A stretch of 64,000 nucleotides of DNA from contig JBFDTN010000001.1 in assembly GCA_040719455.1 (NCBI GenBank), forward strand, positions 2,079,501 through 2,143,500, read 5' to 3'. This document shows positions 26,832 through 36,045 of the stretch, piece after piece; position 1 is the first letter of the stretch; each line of letters begins with the position of its first letter. Made by a program: the position numbers and the translations under genes. Source of the stretch: Streptococcus pneumoniae (GTDB lineage Bacteria; Bacillota; Bacilli; Lactobacillales; Streptococcaceae). Below the pieces are notes generated by a model. It worked only from the letters and a program-made list of their open reading frames with translations, ran no database searches and was not told the origin of the DNA.

Positions 26832-28598
26832 GTGAAGAAATATCAGAAACTCGCTACTGTGGGTATGCTGAGTGTCTTACTTGGTGGTGTAGTACCTCCT
26901 TTGGTACAACCCTTGACACCAGTATATGCAGTAGACAATGTGTCTGCAACAGTTCCAGCACAAACAACTGTTACAATCACAAAGCTGCAAGCAGCTCAGT
27001 ATAAGAAAATTATCTTTAATGATAATGGAGAAACTAAGACTTTAGATGAGTTAAAAGCAGCTTTAGATGTTCAGGATTTGACAACATTAGACGGTGTGAC
27101 CTTTAAATGGTATAAAATTACTGATTCGAAAACAGATGCTGAACTATCTAAGATGACAGAACAGCAATTAGATGCATTATATAATGAAAAAGGCACACTA
27201 ACTGCAACAGCAAATGGAGGAAAGACAACCTTCACTCGTAGTAAAGACCAATATAATGAGGGTAAAGGATACTGGGTTATTGAGCAGTCTGCTCCACAAA
27301 ATGTCTCAAATGCTTATGGAGTGCCATTCCGTTTGCAATTCCCTATGGCTGCCTCTGATGGTTCAGGGTACTTGACAAATGTTAATGTCTATCCAAAGAA
27401 CGTTAGCGCTACTGTCCCAACTCCTGATAAAGACGTTGAGAATGTAGGTCAAAATGAAGGAAGTTATAATATCGGTGATAAGATTAACTTCTACCTTAAA
27501 GGAACAATTCCAAAAAATATTGGAGATTACTCTACTTATCGATTCAACGATACCTTTGATTCAACTCTTGATTTTGCAGGAGAAGAAGGAGTTAAGGAAG
27601 TTAAATTTGGTTCAAATAATATCCTCACAAAAGGTGCAGAATATACTGTATCATGGGATTCTGCTAAACGTACGGTTCAAGTTTCATTAACAGAAGCAGG
27701 TTTGAAACGTGTCACAACAACTGTGCCATTTGAAAAACGTAATAATCCAGATGCAACTGCTTTGGATACAACAGCAAATACAGATGATACTCCTTACCTA
27801 CAAGTGAAATTGGAAGCATCTATTTCAAAAGATGCAGTTGTAGGAAAACCAATTGCCAACAAAACAACAATTACCTTTAATAACAGAGGTGGTAATAATG
27901 GGGATCCTAAACCAACTCCACCAGATGGAGAAACTCCTCCTCCAGGAGAAGATACTCCACCAGTTCCACCAGTGACTCCGCCAGAAGAACCACCAACTAC
28001 TCCACCTAGTCCAGATGTATATGTTTATACAGGTGGTAAACGTTTTGTTAAAGAAGATAGCAACAATACAAATAAAAAACTTGCAGGAGCAGAATTCAAA
28101 ATTTTTGCTTCAAATGAAGCCAATGCATCAGCTGTGAAATGGACTCAGGCAATGATTGATGCAAACGCTGCAACCTCAACAAATTCAGCTAAATTTGGAG
28201 GTGAAGTAGCTGTTGGTAAAGAAATCGTCTTGAAATCTGATGCAGACGGTTCATTTGAAATTAAAGGTCTAGCTTACACACCAGAAACTTCTACGGATAC
28301 AAAAGGTGATGGTTCTAGAAAATATTACCTTCAAGAAACAAAAGCACCAGCTGGATATGTTCTTTTAACAGATAAGATTGAATTTGAAGTAAATCAAACT
28401 TCTTATCATAGCGCTCCATCTGGAGTTAATGTTGGAACTCAAGCAGGTGATGCAGTTCAACAAGCTGTTAAAAATAATAAACGTCCAAATATTCCAAATA
28501 CAGGTGGAATTGGTACAATCATCTTCATCGTAATCGGACTAGCACTAATGACAGTGGCTATGTTTGGTATGAAAAAAGATAAAAAAGAATCAAACTAA
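26832..28598 (+). CDS. LPXTG-type backbone (major) pilin
   Basis: This 588-residue sortase-polymerised shaft subunit has a signal peptide at about 1-33. The pilin motif VYPKN has its lysine K189 as the likely acceptor for inter-subunit isopeptide bonds. A CnaB-type domain with an E-box (YYLQETKAPAGY, about 498-509) follows. The wall-sorting signal is IPNTG at 554-558, then a membrane helix and KKDKK. A proline-rich linker (about 357-397, PPDGETPPPGEDTPP type) separates the N-terminal domains from the CnaB domain. The start is GTG with AAAGGAGAG upstream. It is the first gene of the pilus operon. Confidence 0.92.
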   Translation: MKKYQKLATVGMLSVLLGGVVPPLVQPLTPVYAVDNVSATVPAQTTVTITKLQAAQYKKIIFNDNGETKTLDELKAALDVQDLTTLDGVTFKWYKITDSKTDAELSKMTEQQLDALYNEKGTLTATANGGKTTFTRSKDQYNEGKGYWVIEQSAPQNVSNAYGVPFRLQFPMAASDGSGYLTNVNVYPKNVSATVPTPDKDVENVGQNEGSYNIGDKINFYLKGTIPKNIGDYSTYRFNDTFDSTLDFAGEEGVKEVKFGSNNILTKGAEYTVSWDSAKRTVQVSLTEAGLKRVTTTVPFEKRNNPDATALDTTANTDDTPYLQVKLEASISKDAVVGKPIANKTTITFNNRGGNNGDPKPTPPDGETPPPGEDTPPVPPVTPPEEPPTTPPSPDVYVYTGGKRFVKEDSNNTNKKLAGAEFKIFASNEANASAVKWTQAMIDANAATSTNSAKFGGEVAVGKEIVLKSDADGSFEIKGLAYTPETSTDTKGDGSRKYYLQETKAPAGYVLLTDKIEFEVNQTSYHSAPSGVNVGTQAGDAVQQAVKNNKRPNIPNTGGIGTIIFIVIGLALMTVAMFGMKKDKKESN

Positions 28599-28639
28599 TC
28601 AATAGTTAGATAGATACGGTTAATATGAAGATGCTGAAA

Positions 28640-28691
28640 GCAGGTGTTCGCACCTGTTTTCTCAAGTGGGATTTGTAGAATCCTACTTGAG
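28640..28691 (+). terminator. Double hairpin between backbone and minor pilin genes (attenuator-like)
   Basis: The first hairpin is GCAGGTG with a TTCG loop and CACCTGT, followed by TTTT (28640-28660). It is immediately followed by CTCAAGTGGGATT/AATCCTACTTGAG (28661-28691, one mismatch). This probably lowers downstream expression relative to the backbone gene, or protects the upstream message end. Confidence 0.7.
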
Positions 28692-28731
28692 AAGACATGT
28701 ATGCTTTTATAGAGAAGGAGATTCATCAAGG

Positions 28732-29913
28732 ATGAAAATATGGAAAGTACTAGGGGTGGTGTTTACCATTCTAAGCCTTGGGTTGATGCCCTCTACCCAG
28801 ACAGTAGAAGCAGATGGCAAAGTGGCTGTGACCATTGTCAATCCCAAAGATTACCCAGACATTACCTACTCGATTTTCAAGGTGGCAGATACTGAAAAGC
28901 TGGAGGACTTACAAAAGGAAAGTTTGGATAGTCTCAAGCAAAAGTATCCTCAGTTTGAGGTTACAAAAGCTAGCGAGGTTGGGCAAAGAAAGATTGAGCT
29001 GGGACTTGGACTTTACTATGCAGTAGCACTGCGTGAAAGCGATAAGCAGCCAGTCGAAGAGATCAGCCCCTTCTTGATTCAAATTGCCGATTTGAGTAAG
29101 GATATCACGATTTATCCGAAAGTTCATGAATTGACAGGCGGTATCAAGCTATTCAAATATGAAATCAAAGATGGTAAAAAAATCCCTCTTGCAGGTGTGA
29201 CTTTTACCCTTTATGACAGTCATCATCAGCCTGTTCGAGTGAAATCTGGACAAGCTACGTTAGATGCTGATGGGGTGATTGAGCTGGTGACAGATGAAGC
29301 TGGTGAAATCACAGTTCAAGGCTTAGTAGCAGGGACCTATTATTTCAAAGAAATCAAAGGACTGCCAGGCTACACTTTACCGAAGACGACTTATCCTGTG
29401 ACCGTTGAAAAGAAAGCTATTGCAACGATTGAAGTGGAAAATGAGCGTACAGATAAGGGTGGAGCTCGATTTAGAAAAGTCAATCCAGATCAAGTAGGTC
29501 TTCCAGGTGCTGTTTTTGAAGTCTTAGATGCCAATAAACAGTTTTTATTCCAAGTTAAATCAGACGAAAATGGTTATTTTGAGGTGACCAATCTACCCTA
29601 TGGAACCTACTACCTCAGAGAAAAAGAAGCCCCTGTGCTGAATGGTGTGCATTATGTGCGACTAGATCAGGATATTGCTTTTACAATTACAGCAGAGTCC
29701 TACACAGATGGAACGATTATGAACATTGTCAATAAGCCAGTTCCGCCAGTGCCACCGACTCCAAATATTCCACCGTTCCCAACCATTGTAAAGACCATTT
29801 TGCCTCATACAGGGGAGATTGTTAGTGGCTTGACGATTGTTGGCTTGATTGGAGTAGCTTTCGTCTTTTTGGCGAAAAAGAAGAGTAGAAAAGATGAAAA
29901 AGCACAAGAGTAA
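28732..29913 (+). CDS. LPXTG-type minor (probably basal) pilin
   Basis: This 393-residue wall protein has a signal peptide at about 1-28. It has a YPK pilin-like motif (ITIYPKVHE) and two CnaB-like domains with E-boxes (YYFKEIKGLPGY and YYLREKEAPV). A short proline segment (PVPPVPPTPNIPPFP) precedes the sorting signal LPHTG at 357-361. I chose the ATG at 28732 because it opens a proper signal peptide (MKIWKVLGVVF) and has GAAGGAG upstream. The longer frame from 28666 would start inside the attenuator hairpin. Its 3' end overlaps the first sortase gene by 20 bases. Confidence 0.9.
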   Translation: MKIWKVLGVVFTILSLGLMPSTQTVEADGKVAVTIVNPKDYPDITYSIFKVADTEKLEDLQKESLDSLKQKYPQFEVTKASEVGQRKIELGLGLYYAVALRESDKQPVEEISPFLIQIADLSKDITIYPKVHELTGGIKLFKYEIKDGKKIPLAGVTFTLYDSHHQPVRVKSGQATLDADGVIELVTDEAGEITVQGLVAGTYYFKEIKGLPGYTLPKTTYPVTVEKKAIATIEVENERTDKGGARFRKVNPDQVGLPGAVFEVLDANKQFLFQVKSDENGYFEVTNLPYGTYYLREKEAPVLNGVHYVRLDQDIAFTITAESYTDGTIMNIVNKPVPPVPPTPNIPPFPTIVKTILPHTGEIVSGLTIVGLIGVAFVFLAKKKSRKDEKAQE

Positions 29914-30766
29914 GAAATGGTCTTTTTCCAAACGTAGATTTTTCTTCACTTTGATTTTTCTATTAGGACTGGGCACGATTGCTTTTCCTTTGGTGAGCCA
30001 GTATCTGTATTACCGTGCATCGATTGTAGAAGTGACTGCTTTTGATGATGGTACAAAAAAGCTAGATAAATCAGATATTGAAAGACGAATACATTTGGCA
30101 GAAGCCTACAATGACTCGGTTGCCTCGGGTAGTAATATTGAGATAAAAGATCCGTATTCTGAGGAAGAACGCCAAGAAGGGCTTAAAGAATACGCTAAAA
30201 TGCTAGAAGTAAACGAGCAGATTGGACATGTTCGGATTCCAAAGATTGTTGAGGATTTGCCCATCTACGCTGGGAGTACAGAGTCTGTTCTCCAGCGTGG
30301 AGTGGGGCATTTAGAAGGAACTTCGTTACCAGTCGGTGGAAATAATACGCATGCGATCTTAACAGCTCATAGGGGCTTGCCGACAGCTAAGTTATTTACA
30401 AATCTGGATAAGCTAGAAAAGGGCGATAAATTCTATATCCATTATATTGGTGGAACCTTGGCGTATCAGGTGGATCAGATTAGTGTCATTGACCCATCTG
30501 AGATTGATAAATTAGCAGTGGTACCAGGACATGATTATGTCACTCTTTTGACTTGTACGCCTTATATGGTCAATACCCATCGCCTACTCGTTCGAGGACA
30601 TCGGATTGATTATGTAGAAGCTTTGGAAGAAAAAGAAGCAGCAGGCTATAAAGAAAATCAGCTCTATAAGATTCTCTTTTATAGTACGTTAGCCCTCTTG
30701 ATTGTGCTTCTCATATTATTTGTTAGATTGTATCGAAAACAAAAGAAAGTGAAGGGAAATGCGTAG
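29894..30766 (+). CDS. srtC1: Class C (pilus-polymerising) sortase 1
   Basis: This 290-residue membrane transpeptidase links pilin subunits. It has a basic N-terminus, a membrane helix (about 16-36) and a C-terminal helix (about 255-280), as in class C. The lid motif is canonical: D86-P87-Y88. Catalytic residues are H159 (LTAHRG), C221 (TLLTCTPY) and R230 (THRLLVRG). It overlaps the minor pilin gene, and srtC2 starts eight bases before its stop, so translation is coupled through the three genes. Confidence 0.93.
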   Translation: MKKHKSKKWSFSKRRFFFTLIFLLGLGTIAFPLVSQYLYYRASIVEVTAFDDGTKKLDKSDIERRIHLAEAYNDSVASGSNIEIKDPYSEEERQEGLKEYAKMLEVNEQIGHVRIPKIVEDLPIYAGSTESVLQRGVGHLEGTSLPVGGNNTHAILTAHRGLPTAKLFTNLDKLEKGDKFYIHYIGGTLAYQVDQISVIDPSEIDKLAVVPGHDYVTLLTCTPYMVNTHRLLVRGHRIDYVEALEEKEAAGYKENQLYKILFYSTLALLIVLLILFVRLYRKQKKVKGNA

Positions 30767-31628
30767 AAGAACAAGACGCAAAAAACGCAAAACAGGTCTG
30801 ATTGTGATCTTTTTGATAGGTTTTGCGATCATGCTGTTTCCTATCGTTAGTCAAATCACGTATTACTATGCATCAAAAGCAGTGGTCACTAAGTTTGAAG
30901 AGCAGGTGTCTACCATTGATACTTCAGAGATTGACAGAAGGATGGAACTCGCTCAAGCCTACAATGAAACGCACCTTCTGCCAAATGGAATCGAGGATGT
31001 TTTTACCAAGCGTCAAAAAGACGGCTTGAAAGAATATGCCAGAATGCTTGAAGTCAATGAACAGATTGGCTATGTGAAAATTCCAAAAATTTCGCAAGAA
31101 ATCCCAATTTATGCAGGAACGACGGAAACGGTCTTGCAAAAAGGAGTTGGGCATCTGGAAGCAACTTCCTTACCAATCGGTGGAGTAAGCACTCACTCTG
31201 TCTTAACAGCCCATCGTGGTCTGCCCACAGCTCGTTTATTTACAGATTTAGATAAGCTAAAAAAAGGCGATGTTTTTTATGTGAGAAATATCAAAGAAAC
31301 CTTGGCTTATCGTGTCGTGTCTATCAAGACCGTGGCACCAAGTGATTTGAACTCGATTGCCATCGAAGAAGGAAAAGACTATGTGACCCTCTTGACCTGT
31401 ACTCCGTATATGATCAATAGTCATCGTCTCCTTGTGACAGGAGAGCGGACAGAGTACAGTGAAGGGGAAGAAAAGTTGGAAAACACCACTGCTCAACATG
31501 TAACTCTCTATAAATATCTCTTCTACGGCAGTGCAGTCTTAGTAGTGCTAGTAGGGGGTGCTTTAATACGTTACAAACGACGCTTGACAAGACTCAACAA
31601 ACAATCGTCTGACAAACGTTTAGAATAA
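30759..31628 (+). CDS. srtC2: Class C sortase 2 with a non-canonical lid
   Basis: This 289-residue paralogue of the preceding sortase has the same membrane topology. Catalytic H152 (LTAHRG), C214 (TLLTCTPY) and R223 (SHRLLVTG) are intact. The lid region reads IEDVFTKRQ (D80-V81-F82), where class C sortases normally have DPW, DPF or DPY, so the proline is lost. This may alter gating of the active site or substrate choice. It is preceded by GAAGGGAAATG at the srtC1 end. The adhesin gene begins 32 bases downstream. Confidence 0.92.
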   Translation: MRRRTRRKKRKTGLIVIFLIGFAIMLFPIVSQITYYYASKAVVTKFEEQVSTIDTSEIDRRMELAQAYNETHLLPNGIEDVFTKRQKDGLKEYARMLEVNEQIGYVKIPKISQEIPIYAGTTETVLQKGVGHLEATSLPIGGVSTHSVLTAHRGLPTARLFTDLDKLKKGDVFYVRNIKETLAYRVVSIKTVAPSDLNSIAIEEGKDYVTLLTCTPYMINSHRLLVTGERTEYSEGEEKLENTTAQHVTLYKYLFYGSAVLVVLVGGALIRYKRRLTRLNKQSSDKRLE

Positions 31629-31660
31629 AGGTTACAATGACAGGATAAAGGGAGAACCTG

Positions 31661-34600
31661 ATGTTTTATAAAAAGAAATTACTGATTATTAGTACTATTT
31701 TACTCCTTCTACTTTCTATTGTGCCGCATAATATTGTGCGAGCCTTAGAAGATGTAGCTGGAGTAAAGGTAGATGCTTACTATACATCCTTAAATGAAAA
31801 TCAAGCTATTCGCGCAGGAGAAACGGCAATTTATCGCTTGGATTTTTATGCGAGTGGGATTGATGGGGCTAGTCAAGAACCAGTTGGTTTGACGATTAAA
31901 TTGCCAGATAATACAGATGGTAAGACTAGCTTGGCTTCTAATTTAGAAGAGTTGAAGTTGGCGGATCAAGTTCCGGTATATGATGCGGAGTCTAATTCCC
32001 TAAAATATACATTTGATAATTTGACGACAGGTCAGGCTTATAACTTGACTCTGCGTGTCAATACGCAAAATGGAACCATTCCCAATGATACCACTTTGAA
32101 AACAGAAGCAATCTTCACTCAGGGAGATCGAGAAATTACCCGTAAACCTGCACAAGTGACAGTATCCTCTGATACAGAAGTGGCATTATCCAAATCTTAT
32201 GCTTATACAGTAGGTCATGAAAATGAGCCAAACTATGTGCCTAAGGCCAATGATGTTGTCGTTTGGAAAGGAAAAGTCGAGGTTCCTAAGAAAGAGTTCG
32301 GACAAGCTTTTATTAAAGAAGGAAGCACTATCACTGTTTCAGATACGATTCAACAAAATCAAACTTATGTATCCGCAAGTGGAGATGGAGCAAGAGTTTC
32401 TAGCAATGGTTCGACGATTACGTTGGATTTTGAAGCTCCAACTTTAGCAGATCAAGCTGATCCGAACCGAACCAATTTATTTGAAAAAGAGGTCGAGATT
32501 CGTACACGTCTTGGAAATTATGGCAGCAGTACTGCAACGTTCAAAAATAAATTAAAGGTTGATTTTCAAAATATTTCAGAGAAAAACGTCCAAGCTGAAT
32601 CAAACGAGGCACAAGTGGTATCTGGAAAACCAGATAGTACGAGTACCCCTGCTCCAAATGGAACTATCATTACAGGGATTAACCGTGGTCCACAAAATGG
32701 AGATGGAAGATTAGCTGATTTGCGTCAAGAAGGAAATCGGGTTGTCAATTTCAACCCAAATCCCACAGTTCCAGATACTGCCACTCTTTCTTTTGAAATG
32801 GTTCATCGTGCAGGATTTTTGCAAGACCAAGCATTGAACGATCACGATTTGTCCTATTATTATCCTTATTATCCTTGGAATGAAGCAGGAGCAGAGCTTG
32901 CCAAAGCTATTGCTCGATCAGGATATGAATGGGTAAATATGTATCGAAAAGTGGATCCTGCTTTGATTTTAGATCAAATCCAAGTTTGGGAGCCACTCCG
33001 ATGGATGAATATCAATCAAGCTGCTCGTCATTATAACCCGATTCCAAAAACACTTGTCCGCATGAAGGTTACAGACTTAAATGGCAATCCTCTACGTACA
33101 GAAACAGTCAATGTGGATTGGAATAAAATGCAGCCTTCAAGTTCATTGTCAAATTATGCTGGTCAAGGTGGTGTTGTCATTCTAAATCGTGATGACCTTC
33201 ATTTGAATTCAGGTGAACGAGTTTCTCAATACGAAGTCTTGTATCAAAATCCAAATAGTAGTCCAATTATTGCGGGAGATTTCTGGGGGAACGTCGTTGA
33301 TGTCTATAAGATTAAACCAGGAACAAGTGGAACGGTTACCAATACCAGCTGGGTGGACTTTGCGACATCAAGGGGTAGTTATTGGAAAGACGCTTTAGGT
33401 GGACGTGAGAATACAAATTCTACCTTGGGTGCGAGAACAGCTCGTATCACACCAACGACGCAACCTATTCCAATCATTGATGTGGCGGTTGGTTTGAAAA
33501 AAGCAGATGGAAATGTCGTGACCGCAGGAGTTCCTCAAGCAGGCGGTGGTGTGAGTGAAAAAGGGAAAAATCGTCTTTCTTTAACCCTAACAAATCGTCA
33601 TCCGTCTCTGGTAGAAGCAACTGGTCCGATTTCGATGTTTGCGGTGTTACCACCAGGTGTTACTCCAAACCCTAATTATGAGTATAAAGTGACCCTGACT
33701 CAAAAAGATGGTAAAGAAAAGAAAACGATTAACGTCGATAATAAAAATACTTTGATTTCTCTAGGGAAAGATGATCACAATAGAGATGTTGTCATTTTGA
33801 ACTGGAATGCTCCAGATGCAAAATTGCAAGTAGGAGATTCTGTTAATCTTGAAATCAATGTGAATGTTGCCAATACAGTTGATCCAACTTTCACGATTGA
33901 CGGTTATGGAACGGTTGGGAATCCAGACTTTACAGTTCCAGCAGGTGCCTTAGATCCGATTATTGATACGACAGATATTGACTATAACAATAACTCAACT
34001 GAGAAACTAGCTGTGGCGAAAGCAACCTATAAATTAGCCGATAGTCGTGACTTGCAAATCAAGAAGTTAGTCAAGGGTGAGTTGGATAGCGATTATTCTA
34101 CTTTTGGTCATACTAACGTTGGTGGCAAGATTGATTATCGCTTAGAGATTACAAATACCACTGGAGATGTGATTCGTCGCATGGGATTCATGGATGTCTT
34201 GCCAAATATTGGTGATACAGCTGTAACCAGTACAACACAACGTGGCTCTAAATTCCGCCCAATTTTGACAGGACCAATCGGTGTTCCTGCGGAATGGCAG
34301 GATAAGGTAACGGTGTATTATACAACTGTTGCAACGCCGAGTCGTGCTGATTTGTATGCTAAGGTAGATTATCCTGAAGGAGCTAGCCAGCCAGATGCGA
34401 TGAATGCCGAAGATCCAAATTGGCAAACAGCAGATACCATTTCGGATTGGTCTGCGGTTACGGCTTTCAAAGTTGAGTTGAATGATGGGGTTGCTTGGAT
34501 TCCTGGTCAAGGAATTCATATGGATTTCCAAATGAAAGCTCCTGACAATCCAGAAGCGCCAGTTGTAGATGCTACTGTAAATGAAAAAGAACGTGCAGCT

Positions 34601-35170
34601 TGGAATTCATTCTCTGTAACGACCAACGGTTTGTTTGCCGTAGAGCCTGAAAAAGTAGGGGTTGCTCTTCAACCAGTCGCTCAGAAATATCGCTTGAAAA
34701 TTGTAAAAGTGAATGAAGAAAACGGCAAAATCGCAGACTCTAAAACACGCTTTGCGATTCGTAAAGAAAAGAATGCTAGTGCCCCTGTTTATAATGAACA
34801 AACTGCAACCTTGAATCAAAATGGTGGTGGTGAATTTATCTTTGATAATAAACGAAATAAATTTGAACCAGGTACTTATTATATCTTTGAAGAAAAAGCT
34901 CCCGCTGGTTATGTGAAATTAAAAGAACCTGTTGAGTTGACAATTTCTGACAAAGGTGAGATTTCTGTTTCAGAAAAAGATCGTGATCGAGTAAACATTA
35001 CAAAAGAAGATGGAACAGATATTATTGAAATTCGAATCAAAAATATCAAACCAGGGAGATTCCCAAATACAGGGGGAATTGGAACGGCTATCTTTATTCT
35101 TTCAGGAATGAGTTTGATGCTAGTATCAGGTCTTCGTTTAAGAAAAAGAAACACTAGACGAATGCGCTAG
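31661..35170 (+). CDS. Large LPXTG-type pilus-associated adhesin (probable tip protein)
   Basis: This 1,169-residue surface protein has a signal peptide at about 1-30. It then has several beta-sandwich-like regions (about 35-330). A central unfamiliar domain (about 370-600) is rich in aromatic residues, e.g. YYYPYYPWNEAG. Next come DUF11/isopeptide-like repeats (ITNTTGDVIRRMGFMDVLP about 825-850). A C-terminal CnaB domain (YYIFEEKAPAGYVKLKEP) precedes the sorting signal FPNTG at 1134-1138, a membrane helix and a basic tail. No von Willebrand A domain or MIDAS motif is seen, unlike RrgA-type tips. Its C-terminus (PNTGGIGT) resembles that of the backbone pilin. It is the last gene of the locus. 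Confidence 0.85.
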   Translation: MFYKKKLLIISTILLLLLSIVPHNIVRALEDVAGVKVDAYYTSLNENQAIRAGETAIYRLDFYASGIDGASQEPVGLTIKLPDNTDGKTSLASNLEELKLADQVPVYDAESNSLKYTFDNLTTGQAYNLTLRVNTQNGTIPNDTTLKTEAIFTQGDREITRKPAQVTVSSDTEVALSKSYAYTVGHENEPNYVPKANDVVVWKGKVEVPKKEFGQAFIKEGSTITVSDTIQQNQTYVSASGDGARVSSNGSTITLDFEAPTLADQADPNRTNLFEKEVEIRTRLGNYGSSTATFKNKLKVDFQNISEKNVQAESNEAQVVSGKPDSTSTPAPNGTIITGINRGPQNGDGRLADLRQEGNRVVNFNPNPTVPDTATLSFEMVHRAGFLQDQALNDHDLSYYYPYYPWNEAGAELAKAIARSGYEWVNMYRKVDPALILDQIQVWEPLRWMNINQAARHYNPIPKTLVRMKVTDLNGNPLRTETVNVDWNKMQPSSSLSNYAGQGGVVILNRDDLHLNSGERVSQYEVLYQNPNSSPIIAGDFWGNVVDVYKIKPGTSGTVTNTSWVDFATSRGSYWKDALGGRENTNSTLGARTARITPTTQPIPIIDVAVGLKKADGNVVTAGVPQAGGGVSEKGKNRLSLTLTNRHPSLVEATGPISMFAVLPPGVTPNPNYEYKVTLTQKDGKEKKTINVDNKNTLISLGKDDHNRDVVILNWNAPDAKLQVGDSVNLEINVNVANTVDPTFTIDGYGTVGNPDFTVPAGALDPIIDTTDIDYNNNSTEKLAVAKATYKLADSRDLQIKKLVKGELDSDYSTFGHTNVGGKIDYRLEITNTTGDVIRRMGFMDVLPNIGDTAVTSTTQRGSKFRPILTGPIGVPAEWQDKVTVYYTTVATPSRADLYAKVDYPEGASQPDAMNAEDPNWQTADTISDWSAVTAFKVELNDGVAWIPGQGIHMDFQMKAPDNPEAPVVDATVNEKERAAWNSFSVTTNGLFAVEPEKVGVALQPVAQKYRLKIVKVNEENGKIADSKTRFAIRKEKNASAPVYNEQTATLNQNGGGEFIFDNKRNKFEPGTYYIFEEKAPAGYVKLKEPVELTISDKGEISVSEKDRDRVNITKEDGTDIIEIRIKNIKPGRFPNTGGIGTAIFILSGMSLMLVSGLRLRKRNTRRMR

Positions 35171-35178
35171 AAAAGGAA

Positions 35179-35217
35179 CTCTATCATACTAGAAAATAGG
35201 ATGATAGAGCCTTTTTT
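35179..35217 (+). terminator. Rho-independent terminator after the pilus locus
   Basis: CTCTATCAT (35179-35187) pairs with ATGATAGAG (35201-35209), followed by CCTTTTTT. Confidence 0.85.
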
Positions 35218-35298
35218 GTTGCGAGAGAGTCTAGTTAGCTTTTGAAATCCTTTGGAAATTTTAGTATAATAGAAAGACTAGAAGAATGAGGTATAGAC

Positions 35299-36045
35299 AT
35301 GAAGATGAAACAAATTAGCGATACAACGGTGAAAATCACCATTCGCTTAGAAGATTTAGAAGAGCGTGGCATGGAGATGTCTGATTTTCTGGTTCCGCAG
35401 GAAAAGACAGAGGAGTTTTTCTATGCAATTTTAGATGAGTTAGAGATGCCGGAGAGCTTTTTAGAAAGTGGCATGTTGAGTTTTCGGGTGACACCAAAGC
35501 CTGATCGATTGGACATCTTTGTCACCAAGTCAGCGATTGATAAGAATCTCGACTTTAGTAATCTCGCAGATTTGCCAGACATAGATGAAATGGCACAGAT
35601 GACGCCAGATGAATTTATCAAAACCTTGGAAAAGACAATCTTAGAAAAAAGCAAAGATGATGCGGATGCTGTGGAGCATTTAGAAAAGACAGAAGCAGCA
35701 GAGCAAGAGATAAAAGAGCAAGATCTTGAGCATGACGATATTCCAGAAGAAAAGTATATTTACTATATTTTGGAATTCCCAAGTTTGGAGCGTGCAGTTC
35801 GCTTCACCAAGACGATTGATTACCCAGTAGATACATCAGAACTCTACAAGATGGATGGTCACTATTATTTGACGGTGTTGGTAGATGTTGAAGGGCAACC
35901 TCAGATGTATCCAGCTTGGTTATTGGCTAATATGCGTGAACATGGGGAGGACACAGCGGTAACACGTGCAGTATTGCAAGAACACGGTCATCTACTCTTG
36001 GTGGATGAAGCTGTTCCTCAATTAAAACGGGTTAGTGGTTTATGA
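35299..36045 (+). CDS. mecA: Adaptor protein MecA
   Basis: This 248-residue adaptor presents substrates (such as competence regulators) to ClpC/ClpP. The N-terminal substrate-binding domain starts MKMKQISDTTVKITIRLEDLEERG. An acidic linker lies near residues 110-150 (DDADAVEHLEKTEAAEQE). The C-terminal ClpC-binding domain includes YYILEFPSLERAVRFTK and LYKMDGHYYLTV. The TATAAT at 35265-35270 is the likely -10. It overlaps the next gene by four bases; mecA followed by the tagO-type gene and suf genes is common in streptococci. Confidence 0.94.
   Translation: MKMKQISDTTVKITIRLEDLEERGMEMSDFLVPQEKTEEFFYAILDELEMPESFLESGMLSFRVTPKPDRLDIFVTKSAIDKNLDFSNLADLPDIDEMAQMTPDEFIKTLEKTILEKSKDDADAVEHLEKTEAAEQEIKEQDLEHDDIPEEKYIYYILEFPSLERAVRFTKTIDYPVDTSELYKMDGHYYLTVLVDVEGQPQMYPAWLLANMREHGEDTAVTRAVLQEHGHLLLVDEAVPQLKRVSGL

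Noticed and set aside
28666-28731. N-terminal extension of the minor pilin
   Set aside because: The extension would start inside the attenuator hairpin and place a charged segment before the signal peptide.
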